Below are positions 45,266 through 56,230 of a stretch of DNA of 64,000 nt, one piece after another. Position numbers and translations under genes: made by a program. The notes under the pieces are model-generated. The model had not been told where the DNA came from. It did not search any database and saw nothing but the letters and a program-made list of their open reading frames with translations. The stretch comes from Camellia lanceoleosa (taxonomy: Eukaryota; Streptophyta; Magnoliopsida; Ericales; Theaceae). Position 1 is the first letter of the stretch; every line of letters starts with the position of its first letter. The stretch is taken from NCBI GenBank assembly GCA_025200525.1, contig CM045762.1, positions 30,167,600 through 30,231,599 on the forward strand, written 5' to 3'.

Positions 45266-45961
45266 CTCTGTGTATTCTAGAGTAAGAATTGAAATACCTG
45301 TACATAGGTCTTGCTATGAGCTTTTATAGATTCTGTCTGGCCCAATCCTAGTAGGATTTCAACTCTTTTTATAAGAGTCCTCCTATGAATCACACACTCT
45401 ACTCACTACTAACCAAGTGAGATGGTTTGCACAATCCTAGTAGGACTCTACTCTCTTTAGCAGAGTCCTGCTTGGAATTACACACCCTACTCACTACCAA
45501 CCAAGTGAGATGGTTTGCACAATCCTAGTAGGACTCTACTCTCCTTAGCAGAGTCCTCCTAGGAATTACATTCCCAAGGATAATGCACATTCTGATAACT
45601 CCTTATTCACTACTTGCCAAGTGAGATGGCCACTCCCTTATGTTCGGATATACATTCCTAACCGAGCTGCCTTATCTCGGTCCCCTGTCATTCGGGGCAT
45701 GTGATCGAAAACCGATTTACCGAATTGCACCCTGCCGAGCTACACATAGCTCGGCCCTTTCCATTGACAACATCTCGGTCCGATAAAAGACTACCTTCAG
45801 ATAGCTAAGTCCAGGCCCTAGCAACCCATCTCTGGCCGACCTAGTGTCTTCTTAGCCCAAGACCGAGCTACATCAGCTCTTATCTTGGCCCATTGCGCGG
45901 CCTAACTTCCAAAGAAGACTTTTCCTAGCTCGGCCCAATTTATTCACAAATTACCCTCTCA
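45266..45961 (-). repeat. 5' LTR of element G, proximal part
   Basis: Continues the LTR broken at 33140 and aligns with 30032-30633. It holds a tandem duplication of about 85 bp (units at about 45380-45470 and 45471-45560, with CACACCCTACTCACTACC and TAGCAGAGTCCT) that the 3' LTR lacks. It ends TTACCCTCTCA before TSD acaat. Confidence 0.85.
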
Positions 45962-45966
45962 ACAAT

Positions 45967-46300
45967 GATATGATATATTTTAATTTTTAATTTGTAACAT
46001 ATTAAGAATTTATCTTTCTTACCACATTATTATGGATAAATTTAAAGGTCTAATTTGCAGTTCTCTAACACTATTCGATATAAAAATAATAAATAGACAA
46101 AAATATTGAGCGGTGATACAGTGTAGATACACACACACATATACTAGTTTAAGAAGGCATGTGTAAGGCACGCACGAGCTATTATCACAATATATTTAAG
46201 TTTATATTTTGATAATTTTTTTAAAATTAAAATATTATTTTATGAGATTAAATAGAATAAAACATTAGATATATATAATAGAATTATGTGGTATGATATG
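45967..46300. other. AT-rich spacer between elements G and D
   Basis: Very AT-rich, with a short CACACA run near 46130 and an ATATAT run near 46270. No gene. It continues the sequence left of element G (29858). Confidence 0.5.
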
Positions 46301-46839
46301 TGTGTGAGTGATTTTCCGACCACACTGCCAACTCAGTATTCAGCTAGAGAGTACTGGTGGAATAGATGACACCTGACTGACCTCCAACAGAAAGAGAAGA
46401 TTCCGGTGGTGGTTCATCCACCCGGGGGCACTCCGACGATCAAGTCAATATATCTCTCAAAGATAATCAATGGTGCTAAACTCACTGTTCATAATATAAA
46501 TTGCCTACCTTAGACCCATCGGGGGTGCCTTTCTTTTATAGTTAACTCTGTCCTAGTCCCCATAGAAGCCTAGCTCTAATGGACTCAGGATTACTGCTAA
46601 TCTTGGACTTCCAGTAGGATTGGGATAAACGCCCTAAGAGTCTTATCCTTACCCAACTGAAGTCTTCCCCCATTCTAGGACTCTTGTGCCTTATCCGGTT
46701 ATCTCAGATTTCGATATCTTCGGAGATAACCTCGGCGTCATGACCAAGACAAGTGGCACCTCAGCTGACACGTCGGCGTCGGCTGACACGTTGGCGTCAC
46801 CTTGGCCACGTGTTGGTACTCAGAAAATATATCCCCACA
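46301..46839 (-). repeat. 3' LTR of element D
   Basis: Minus strand begins TGTGGGGATATATTTTC and ends near CACTCACACA, about 540 bp. It carries a TATA-like CTATAAAAG at about 46532-46540 (minus) and several GTCGGC/CACGT words. The start is fixed by the adjoining PPT. Confidence 0.7.
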
Positions 46840-46850
46840 CTGCCCCCTAG
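46840..46850 (-). other. Polypurine tract of element D
   Basis: Minus strand CTAGGGGGCAG directly before the LTR start TGTGGGG. Confidence 0.7.
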
Positions 46851-47844
46851 GTTCTATTACCTCGGCATTCTGAGGTGATGGAACCTATATCGGTACTTCT
46901 TTCTAGTACATCGGCTTCAGCCAAGATGATCATTATAGGCCGACATGTCTCTTTAAAGATTAAAGATCCCAAGATCTCCTTCACGCATATGAGCTGTCAT
47001 GCAAAATAACTCAACCGTTTCAGTCACGCATCTTCCCTTTACCGGATCGTACTCTGTACGTGCTTGTAAGTCGTCTCGCGCCTGTATGCGCCGTCTGACA
47101 AATCTGTTTTTCTAGTCTCATCAATATCCCTTCTCTTCGTCTCTTCACTTTTCATCGTTTCTAAAGCTTTCTCTCTCTCTAGTTTTCTCAAAAACCCTTC
47201 ATTGTTTCAAGCTTTCAAGCTCTGCTATCACCACCGTTTATCTTCCTCCGGCGAGGCTCTTTTTCTGCTACCACCGTTTATCTGACTTCGGTGATCTCAA
47301 CTCCGACTTTCCCTCCTCGGTGAGTTACTGTTTCCTCCCGATTTAACATCTTGTTTCAGTTTTTGAAGATATCTTGAATTCCTGTCATCTTTGCGAACTT
47401 GCTTGTGACTTTGATTAGTTTAATCTGTTCATGTATCTGAGTATGATTACCTCGTGATTCTGTTTTTGCCTAATCTCTTCTTGAGTATTCACAACCTGCA
47501 CACACATTTGCCCACTTTTGCCATTGTTCTTGGCCTTGTACCCTTTCACACACTCGGTCACAGTGTTCTTGGTAGTTCACCCTTGTTCTTGATTCTGAAA
47601 AACATTCTTGTTTTCTATTTTCTGTGTCTTTTCCAGATTCCTGCCTTCGATCTTTGTTCCCACAAACTTAGGTTTTGAGATTTGTTTGTAGAACCCACAA
47701 ATTTTTAGAAAAAACTGAAACGAATTCCTTCTAGATCCATACAAACCCTTACCATAGTATATTTTTAGGTTTTTAGCCGAGGTCATTTAAACCCTCCAAA
47801 AATACTTCTTCCTGAAATCCGATACCTCTATTTAAGCCGACGCC
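46851..47844. other. Leader of the antisense gene of element D
   Basis: About 1 kb without a credible gene. From 47100 the + strand is rich in CTTTCTCTCT and CTCCGGCGA-type pyrimidine text, as in a plant 5' untranslated region. Part of it may be promoter for the + strand gene that starts at 47845. Confidence 0.4.
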
Positions 47845-50166
47845 ATGGGTATGTGGAAGCATAGGGTAGACACCCCGACAAAATTAGAATACTTTAGGCG
47901 AGAGTTTTCCATCCCTGCCGACGTCCATCTGAGGTTGGCTGGGGAGGATGACTCCATCATGCCTACAACTGATTCTATGTCATTCCCTATGGTAGCCTTC
48001 ATTGAGTGCAGACTTCGGCTCCCACTCAATATCCTTTTTCGTGAAATACTTCACTATTATAAACTGAACCCAATGCAGCTTGCCATCAACTCCTACCGAG
48101 TCATTAATGGCATCATAGCCTTAGCCAAACAAGAAAACGTTAGGGTTACCTTAGCCGATATCCAGTATTGCTACACCATGTGTGGCCTCAAAAAAGACAC
48201 GGGCTATGTTTACTACCTCAAGCTGAGGTCCACAAAGTACAAAATCGTTGCCGACCTCCCTGACTCTAACAAGGGAACTGGGGATGATTATTTCATCACC
48301 TCGAGGAATAGGGAGTTCGCTCCAGACGAGGATCTTCATCTCTACCCTCTTCCTCGTTCAGTTTTTGTAGAGGGTAATGGTAAGAGCCCCGTGTTCATAC
48401 TAACTTGTTTTTAAAGTCTTCAATACTTTGTTCGTTTCTAATGTCTGTTTTTTCTTGCAGCTCTTCCTCAGCCACCAAAGAGCTTCTGTCATTCTTTCTT
48501 TCCCAACAAAGACTTGAGAAAACTGTTGGATTTGCCAGTCCTCAAACGGAGAGCCCCTCTGGTACTCAATTTTATTCCCTCTTACAAGTCAGTTTTTCCT
48601 GACATTCCGAACAAGAAGAAGAAGAAGAGTCTGTCTCCGCATTCTGCCACAACTCCTCAAGCTACCTCCTCATCTCGGCTAGATCAAGGATCGACCTCTG
48701 ATCCAGCTAAGCAGCCGTCTACCTCGACTCCATATCTGATCCCGATATCCCAACGCCGACGTCGGCGACGAACTATTTTTCCTGCCGAGATGGGCCGCCA
48801 AAAAGCAGTTGCTAAAGATCTCTTAACCAATATTCCTACCGATGTTGACGCTCCAGTAGCGCAATCCCAGCACCCTTCGAAGCCAAAAAGAATAAAAAAA
48901 GCTCAGCCAAAAGCAAAGGTGACTCAAGATGATACTGAAGATACTTTGCCAATTTCGAAATTGGCTGAGAGTGAGAAGACCACATCTGTTGCCGAGAAGA
49001 GGCCTGCCGCGGACCAACCGTCCGAGTCCATCCAATCAAAGAGGCTGAGGTCATCTTCTGCAACCACCTCGAGGTCTCGAAAGCATGATTCCCCCTAGGC
49101 CCCCCAAATTACTCTGGAAGATAAGCCAGTTATGGCCAGCGATAGTGCCGATGGCATTAATGTCGGCGTTGCCCTCAGTACCGCTCTGCTTCTTCCTGGC
49201 GATCTCGACCGAAACGCCGAGTTAAGTGAATATGAGAACTATGCTCTGATTCAGCGCTCTGTTCAAGTAAGTGTCTTTTATTTGGTCACTTTTCTTTCTT
49301 TCTTTCTTTCTATACTTTAGAAGATTTTGTAATAACCTCCACTCTGATTTATTTTTTCTCAGGCCATCCAGCATGCCCATTCCTTCTCAGTACAATCTTT
49401 TGAGAACCGGGAGAAGCTGGCCGAGAAGAAGAGGGAGGTCTCCAGTCTTTAGAAGACTAATAAAAACTTGCAATCAAAGATGAAGATTTTAGAGGATCAA
49501 GCCGAGGATGCTACCAAGGCTCAACATGACGCCGAGGAAAAAGCAGGTGCTGCTGAGGCCATTAACAAGGTTCTTGAGGCCTAGAGGAAAGAGTCTGAGG
49601 AAAAGATGGTCTAAGCCCAAAAAGAAATTTAGGATGCCTTGGCCACGAAGGACGCCGAGCTCAAGGCAGCCAATGAGAAGGGCTACAATGAGGGGGTGGC
49701 CGATGTCACGGCGGACTATGAAAAGCAAGTGAAGTAGACATGCAACAAGAGTTTTACCCTTGGTTGAATGTCTCTTCTAAAAAATTTTGAAGTCCCCGAG
49801 GACTCACCCCTCAGGAACGTCGACGTCATTCCTCTTCCATTCCCTCCAACTCCAAGTCAATCTGACAATGAATCTGAGTCTGAGGAGGAGACCTTGGTGA
49901 GGAAATCAAAGGAGACTGCTGGGACCAAGTCCCCTTCTCTGAATGAGCAAGTCCTGGACTTGACTCAAGATGAGGAAGGTGAGGAAGTCCCCAAGGATGC
50001 CACTCTAGAGAAGGCGTCATTGGACGTGCCCCCTGCCGACAAGAGCCTTAATCTAACTCTTTAAGAAATTAATGCCGAGCTTTCGACTGAGAAGGCTGCC
50101 GAGATGTCTTCCTAGCAGTCATCTAACCTTCAAACCCAACCATCTACTGTTGCTGAGGAGCCTTAA
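47845..50166 (+). pseudogene. Antisense gene of element D: gypsy-type transposon domain plus coiled coil, three exons
   Basis: Starts at ATG 47845 (MGMWKHRVDTPTKLEYF). Exon 1 (47845-48379) resembles the putative gypsy-type transposon domain (PF04195-like): LRLPLNILFREILHYYKLNPMQ, GYVYYLKLR. Intron 48380-48460 is GT-AG, phase 1. Exon 2 (48461-49266) begins PPKSFCHSFFPNKD, then is S/T/P-rich with basic QRRRRRR and KPKRIKK stretches. Intron 49267-49362 is GT-AG, phase 0. Exon 3 (49363-50166) is a coiled coil followed by VPEDSPL and an acidic tail. The frame is kept through both introns, but nine in-frame stops lie in exons 2 and 3 (TAG at 49096, 49450, 49582, 49630, 49735, 50113; TAA at 49612, 50062; TGA at 49765). 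Function is unknown. Confidence 0.78.
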
Positions 50167-50469
50167 TTTTGATGTTATTTTTCTTCGTTTTGTGGCTTGT
50201 ACTTTGTTTTTCTTCTTGAAGTAATGTAAACTCTTTACATTGCCAATGTGCCTTTAATTCAACTCTTTTGTTTTTGAATGCTTTCATGTTTGCCTTGTAT
50301 GTTTCCATACTTAGAATATTTTGTATATCTTTAATATACACTTCAATCCTTGTGCAACCTTCTCGGGGAAACATACCTCAGTTATACAGACTGATGATCT
50401 ACCTCGGCAAGCACCCAAGTACCTTTCTTGGCATAACCTTGGTTTCACCTTGTAAAAAATTTTCAACAA

Positions 50470-50705
50470 GTGTTTAACCTTAGTCTTCAACTTGTAAACT
50501 TTTCTCAAGTTTCAACAAGTGTTAAACATGATCTTGGTTTAACTTGAACTTGTAAACTTTTCTCAAATTTCAACAAGTGTTAAACATCATCTCGGTTTAA
50601 CTTGAACTTGTAAACTTTTCTCAAGTTTCAACAAGCGTTAAACATCATCTCGGTTTAATGTCAACTTGTAAACTTTTCTCAAGTTTCAACAAATGTTAAA
50701 CCCAT
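50470..50705 (+). repeat. 58-bp tandem repeat between antisense gene and integrase of element D
   Basis: Four units of about 58 bp carry CTTGTAAACTTTTCTCAA, TTTCAACAAGTGTTAAACAT and CTCGGTTTAACTTGA. They lie downstream of the stops of both convergent genes. Confidence 0.75.
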
Positions 50706-50855
50706 TTTTCTTCTCTTTGCCCCCTGATGTGAACCTAAGTTCCACTTGGGTTCTCATTATACAACGTTATGTATCTTTATCAGTCACAAGTGTATAAACA
50801 TATATAAACAAGCTAAAAACTTTATTTATTTACTTCGGCAAAATGACAAAAAATT

Positions 50856-51891
50856 CTAATGATAGAAAAATTTCAAATTACAAGTGTTCCAAGGCCTTGG
50901 TAACTCTTTGCCCTTATTATCTTCAAGCCAATATGCCCCATTGCCCAGTACCGAGATGATTCTGTAGGGTCCTTCCCAATTTGGGCCAAGCTTCCCCTCT
51001 CTGGGATCCTTCTTGCTGTCGACGACTTTCCTCAGGACGAGGTCACCGATTTGAAACTCCCTTGGGTTGACCTTTTTATTATAAGCTCTGGCAAGTTGCT
51101 GCTGGTATGCTGCCAGCTGAATTACAGCTCTCTCCTTTCTTTTCTCTAGTAGGTCCAGATCTTGGGTTAAGAGTACATCATTAGTCCCATTCTCTACTCC
51201 CTGGGTTCTGATCCCAGGGATGCCGACCTCCAGTAGAATGATAGCTTCTATGCCATAAGCCATGGCAAAGGGGGATTCCCCCGTTGATCTTCTCGGCGTA
51301 GTCCAATATGCCCAGAGCACACTTGGTAGTTCATCCACCTACTTTCCCTTTGCTGCCTGCAACCTCTTCTTTATCCCATCCAAGATAACTTTGTTAGATG
51401 CTTCTACTTGTCCATTTCTTTGAGGAAAGCTTGGAGTTGAAAAGTAATTTTTGATCTTGAACTTTGTGCAAAAGCTCTTGATTAGTTTACTGTGAAATTG
51501 TGTTCCGTTGTCTACGACTATTGCTCTTGGGATCCCAAATCTTGTGATTATGTTCTTCCATATGAAGCTCTTTACGTCCACATCTCGGATCTTGGCTAAG
51601 GGCTCAGCTTCTATCCATTTGGTGAAGTAATCTATTGCTACCATCTGGTACTTCCTTTGCCCAGTTGCTTGGGGCAGTTGTTCGACAAGATCCATTCCCC
51701 ATTGGGCAAATGGCCAAGGACTGGATACTGGGTTCAGGTCTGCTGCTGGTTGGTGTATCAGAGGTGCAAACCTTTAACATTTTTCGCACTTCTTGACATA
51801 GGCCTCTGCATCTTTCTGCATGTAAGGCCACTAATACCTCTAGGTAATGGCCTTGTGAGCTAGTGATCTGCCCCCAGCGTGGCTTCCGCAA
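50856..51891 (-). pseudogene. Integrase of element D
   Basis: Minus strand. The core at 51695-51339 has VAIDYFTKWIEA (D), IVVDNGTQFHS (D) and RNGQVEASNKVILDG (E), a complete DDE set. A TAG near 51336 (probably from TGG) separates it from 51338-50856, with LWAYWTTPRRSTGESPF, GDLVLRKV and LGPNWEGPYRI. The zinc-binding part lies at about 51905-51780 (KIHEGICGSH, KKCEKC) and is broken by stops. There is no chromodomain, as expected for Tat. Confidence 0.85.
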
Positions 51892-52800
51892 ATTCCTTCA
51901 TGTATTTTATATAGAAAATCTTCAACTTGTAAAGAATGTACGCACCTCAAAAGGGGTCCAGTGAAGGATCTTCTGTAGAGATGTCCTTCTGCTGTCAAAC
52001 TGAATCTCGCCGACTTCAATCTGATCTTGTGTGCCTCCTTGTAGTCATCTGGTAGCTTTCCTTCTTTCAGGAATATAGTAATTGCATCCATCCAGCTTGG
52101 TCGCATGTCTACACACATTGCTTCACGCTTTGTGGTCAATGGTTCGATGCTTGGGCCCGACAAGTAGTCCACCATTACTGTCCTCGTTTTTCCAAGTTGT
52201 ATTGCACTAGCTAGGTTGGCCAATGCATCGGTGTGACTGTTATCATCTCGGCTGACCTGAAGTAGTCGGCAGTTCTGAAACAAGGCTGCCAACCTGATGA
52301 CCTCTTTTGCGTAGGCCAACATCCTTTCATCTCAGGCTGCAAACTCACTTGTTGTCTGGTTAACTATAAGTTGTGAGTCACAAAAGACTATTACCTCATC
52401 TGCTTGTACTGCTGCTGCCAGCTTCAGTCCTGCAATGAGTGCTTCATATTCTGCTTCATTGTTTGAGGCCTTGAACCCCAAACGAATCGGTACATTTCTA
52501 GTATTCCGCCAATTGGAGATACCAAGATTACTACTCGCCCACTCCCTGTCGGTTGGAACTCCCATCAACAAACATTCGAAAGGAGTCGCCAATGTAAATG
52601 CTGGAGGGTCTGAGTTTTTCCTCTTTGCTTTGTTCTTTCACCTTCGGTTGGGCTTCTCCTTGTTTGTTTGGACATCGTTCATTTTGGCTCAACGGAGCCC
52701 GTTGTTTGATGGATTCTAGCGTGAACTTCGCCACGAAGTCGGCCAAAACTTGGCCTTTGATTACTGTTCTGGGTCTGTACTCCAGGTCATACTGGCCCAA
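51840..52800 (-). pseudogene. Second RNase H and linker of element D
   Basis: Minus strand in frames 52800-52531, 52592-52332 and 52322-51840. FVDGSSNRQGVG, NNEAEYEALIAGL, VFCDSQLIVNQ and DDNSHTDALANLA give the acidic residues of an archaeal-type RNase H. A stretch rich in K, E and Q separates it from the first RNase H. The linker continues to YRRSFTGPLLRCV, just before the zinc part of integrase. There is a TGA or TAA-type stop between QTTSEFAA and the next part. Confidence 0.8.
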
Positions 52801-52809
52801 GGGGACTGC

Positions 52810-53817
52810 CTATCTGGCTATTCTTCCTGTCAAGTCTCCTTGTTGCAGCAAGGACTTCAAGGGGTGTTCAGTTAGCACTACAATTTTATAGGCGTGGAAG
52901 CAATGGTTCAGCTTCTTTGAAGCCATTACTAAGGCTAGTGCCAATTTCTCTAAGGGTAGATATCTCGTTTCTGCATCGGCCAGGGTTTTGCTTACATAGT
53001 AAACAGTCCTTTGTTCCCATTTTTCTTCTCGGACTACCACTGCGCTTATTACATGTTCTGAAACTGCTAAGTATAAAAACAGCTCCTCTCTAGGTTCTGG
53101 ATTTGAAAGAACTGGGGCTGTGGTCAGATACTTCTTTAGGTCGGCCAAGGTGGCTTCGCATTCTTCGGTCCACAGGAAGTTTGTGGCTTTCTTTACTAAG
53201 TTAAAGAAAGGTCTACACTTGTCTGAGCTTCTGCTGATGAATCTATTCAGGGCTACGGCCCTTCCAGTTAGTATTTGTACCTGTTTTGCCGACGTCGGGC
53301 TCTTCAACTCAAGGATGGCCTTGATCTGATCTGGATTGGCCTCAATGCCCCTTCTGGTCACCAGGAATCCCAAGAACTTACCAGATCCAACTCCAAATGC
53401 GCACTTTGATGTGTTGAGTCGGAGCCGATATGCTTTAAGGATTTCAAAGACTGCTTTGAGGTCGGCAAGATGACCTGCTGGTTCCTTGGTCTTTACAACC
53501 ATGTCGTCGATGTAAACTTCCACCGTTCGGCCAATCAGGTGTCTGAACATCTTGGTTACCAACCTTTAGTAAGTTGCTCCTGCATTTTTTAACCCAAAAG
53601 GCATCACTTTGTAGCAGTACAACCCTTTTGGGGTGATAAATGCAGTCTTCTCTTCATCCGCGGGGTACATGGCTATCTGGTGATACCTCCTATAAGCATC
53701 CAGGAAGCTCATCCTTCCATGCCCTGAAGTGACATCTACTAGCTGGTCAATCTTGGGTAGAGGGAAGCTGTCTTTGGGACAGGCCTTGTTTAAGCTGGTA
53801 AAGTCTACGCAGACCCT
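52810..53817 (-). pseudogene. Reverse transcriptase and first RNase H of element D
   Basis: Minus strand. RVCVDFTSLNKACPKD and MPFGLKNAGATY lie in the part upstream of 53562; a TAA (probably from CAA) follows ATY. The frame 53562-52810 then has [13 protein letters not shown] with intact catalytic [18 protein letters not shown], and RNase H with [28 protein letters not shown] and [15 protein letters not shown] after GRIAR (probably from TGG) ends it. Confidence 0.85.
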
Positions 53818-54651
53818 TCATTTACCATTCTTTTTCTTCACCACTACTGTGTTTGATAGCCATGTCAGGTAATTTACCTCTCGAATGGCCCTGGCCTCGA
53901 GAAGTCTGTCTACTTTCTTTTCCACTGCTTCGACGTGTATCAGCGTCGGTCTTCTTGCTCGTTGGATTACAGGTTTGGCCGACCTGTCAACGTTCAGTTT
54001 ATGGCAAGTGACCTCGGGGTCAATACCAGGCATTTCGTAAGGTATCCAAGCAAACACCTCAATATTTGCTCTTAGGAAAGCTTCCAGCTCTTTTTCCTCT
54101 TCTTCGGCTAAGCCCGAGCCGAGAAGAAAGAAGCGTTCTTCATTCCTTTCATGGACTAGGATTTTCTTCAGTGCTTCTTCACTCTTCTCGACTGGCTCTT
54201 TGCCGAAATCCTCTAGGACTTCTACGTCATCGTCTTCGATATCTGCCCTCTCTAGTTCTCGAATGCTGTAGGTGGATTTCATTGCTGCCATAGAAAAATT
54301 CTTTGCCTGTAGTTGATCTCCTCTGACCTCCTCAATTCCATGCTCTGTTGGGAACCGTAATAGTTGATGCAATGTTGAGGGAACAGCCCCCATTGCTTGC
54401 AACCATGGCCTTCCCAAAATGATGTTGTAAGGGGAGGGTGTGTCGATTACGGTGAACTCTGTTGTTATCTTCCTAGTGCCTGCCTGCACCTCCAAGCTAG
54501 TTGTTCCCAGTGGCCATGTCGGCGTTCCATTGAACCCGACCATTGGGCTATTGGATTGCTCTATATCATCTGGGTGAAGGCCGAGCTCCTTGTAACATCT
54601 GACATACATGATGTCACAAGAGCTACCTTGGTCAATCAAGATGTGCTTCAC
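53818..54651 (-). pseudogene. Protease and pre-RT segment of element D
   Basis: Minus strand. The protease motif ILIDQGSSCDIMY is the D-Q-G form common in Tat elements, and NIILGRPWLQAMGA is the second conserved part. An acidic linker (IEDDDVEVLEDF) leads to the pre-RT segment (VFAWIPYEMPGIDPEV, HKLNVD) and VVVKKKNGK, where a TGA (probably from TGG) breaks into RT. Confidence 0.88.
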
Positions 54652-54862
54652 TTGGCATTCCCCAACCTAGAGGGATATTACCAAGGCATCGTTATGTGGA
54701 TGCTGCACCATCTCAAGGTCGGCTTCTGTAAAGGACACTACTTGTCCCTGGCACTCCTCTACCCGATGTCTCTTCTGCCCGACTTGGTAGACATGTCGTA
54801 GGTGTTTTACCTTCTAGGTCTCCCCCCGAATCTCGTTTTCGTTGACATTTGAGTGAATTACA

Positions 54863-56230
54863 TTAACTACCCGAGGTCCTCCTGCCTGAGGTTCTTTGTC
54901 TTTGGAGAGGTAAACGCTCGAGGCTTCTTTGCTGGCGTTCTTCCTTTGTTCTGGCCTCATCGACAAGGTCTCTTAGATGGCCTTGCCTCACCAGGTCTTC
55001 CAAGTGTGTTTTCAGGGCTCTACAGCCCTGAGTCATATGCACATCTTTATTGTGGTAAGCACAATGCCTGCCAAGGTTTCTTTCCATAAATTCTCTTGGT
55101 GCCCTCGCCGGTGTTCTGAAATAGGGTTGATTCTGAATTTTATCCAGGACTTTGTGGATTGGGATTCGAAACACAGTTGTCACTACCTGTGCAGCCCTCA
55201 GTTCTGTCTCTTGTTTGTTGGATCCATTGTTTCCTCGGCCTCGCTTCGGCGAGCCGTTTCCTTTCTCTTGTTTTGTCTTTTTAGTCCCCAATGTATCTTC
55301 CTCAGCTCTGGTGTATTTTTCAATTCTGGCCATGAGCTTTTCCATGCTTTTTGGTAGTATCTTTGCCAAAGACTTTCATAGCGGGCAGTTGTCTTGTAGG
55401 CCGTTCTTGAAAGATACGACCGCCACCTCTTGATTACATTCGGGTATTCGGTTGAACACTCATAGTATCTTTTTGTGTAGGTCCTAAGGCCCTCATCCTT
55501 ACTGATCTTCAGAGCCATCAATGCGTCTACCCTTAATGGCTGTAGCTTGTTTGTCACGAACCTGGCCACAAATATCTCGGCCAGGCCTTCCCAGGTCTTC
55601 ACACTTCCCTTTGGTAGTTTGTGGAACCAATCTGATGCAATCTCCCCGAAGGATGAGGGGAACACTTTGCAGAGTAACGGCTCGTTCCCACTATACAATG
55701 CCATTGAGTTCAAGTATAATCAAACGTAGAAGTTGGGGTCTGACCTACCATCATATATTTGGAACCTCGGCATACTGAATCTCTTCGGCGCCTCAAACTT
55801 GTCCAACTCCACCGAGAACGGTGTCCTCGGCTTATCTGGGGAGGTTACCTCGACGTCGGCATTCTGTTGCTTCCTCTTGAGGTAATCTCTTAAGTCCTCC
55901 TTTGTCCGCCCAGGAGCTCGGCTATCTCCTGCTTTTAATCTTTTTGGTGCACTACTTTCAGCTTCGTGGTGAGTCCTCTTCGACCTTTCTCCATTAGTTG
56001 TGTTAAAGCACAGCGCCTGCCCCTGAACATGCCGATGTTCTTTGGGGTCTGCCTCTTCTGTGTGATGCGTCCTCCGTGATTCTTCTCTTCTTGAGTCTCT
56101 TCGTCCGACTTCCCTGGAAGGTCGGTGAGAATGTCTTTCGCTCCTGGTGTGCTGAGGGCCTATGGGGATTGTTTTCTGCCCTCCCTTCTGGGCATTGGCC
56201 GCTGGAATCGGCGTGTCCTGTAGCGAGAAC
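54863..56230 (-). pseudogene. gag of element D, 5' end removed by element E
   Basis: Minus strand. From 56230: a charged segment, then the capsid-like part at 55713-55198 (SDWFHKLPKGSVKTWEGL, ARFVTNKLQPLRVDAL). After a frameshift near 55440 comes the C-terminal part at 55369-54863, with a K/R-rich stretch, CAYHNKDVHMTQGC (a zinc-binding site) and DLVRQGHLRDLV. The first codons should lie right of element E, off the window. Confidence 0.82.

Larger units (their letters stand above)
29864..45961 (-). mobile_element. Element G: gag-only non-autonomous LTR element (TR-GAG type), split by element C
   Basis: Flanked by the TSD acaat at 29859-29863 and 45962-45966. The LTRs are 29864-30633 and 32977-33140 joined to 45266-45961. 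The internal part, 30634-32976, is only 2.3 kb: PBS, a gag gene, a 62-bp tandem array and a PPT, with no protease, RT or integrase. This fits terminal-repeat elements that carry only GAG and need enzymes from a partner. Gag wording and PBS suggest a Tat-related partner. Element C later landed in the 5' LTR. Confidence 0.82.
46301..56230 (-). mobile_element. Element D: second Tat-lineage retrotransposon, interrupted by element E
   Basis: Minus-strand gag, protease, RT, RNase H, second RNase H and integrase, then an antisense gene on the + strand, PPT and 3' LTR. Its gag is cut at 56230 by element E, so the 5' LTR should lie right of E beyond the window. The left border is placed at TGTGTGAG near 46301; without the other LTR it is uncertain by a few bases. 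Confidence 0.85.
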
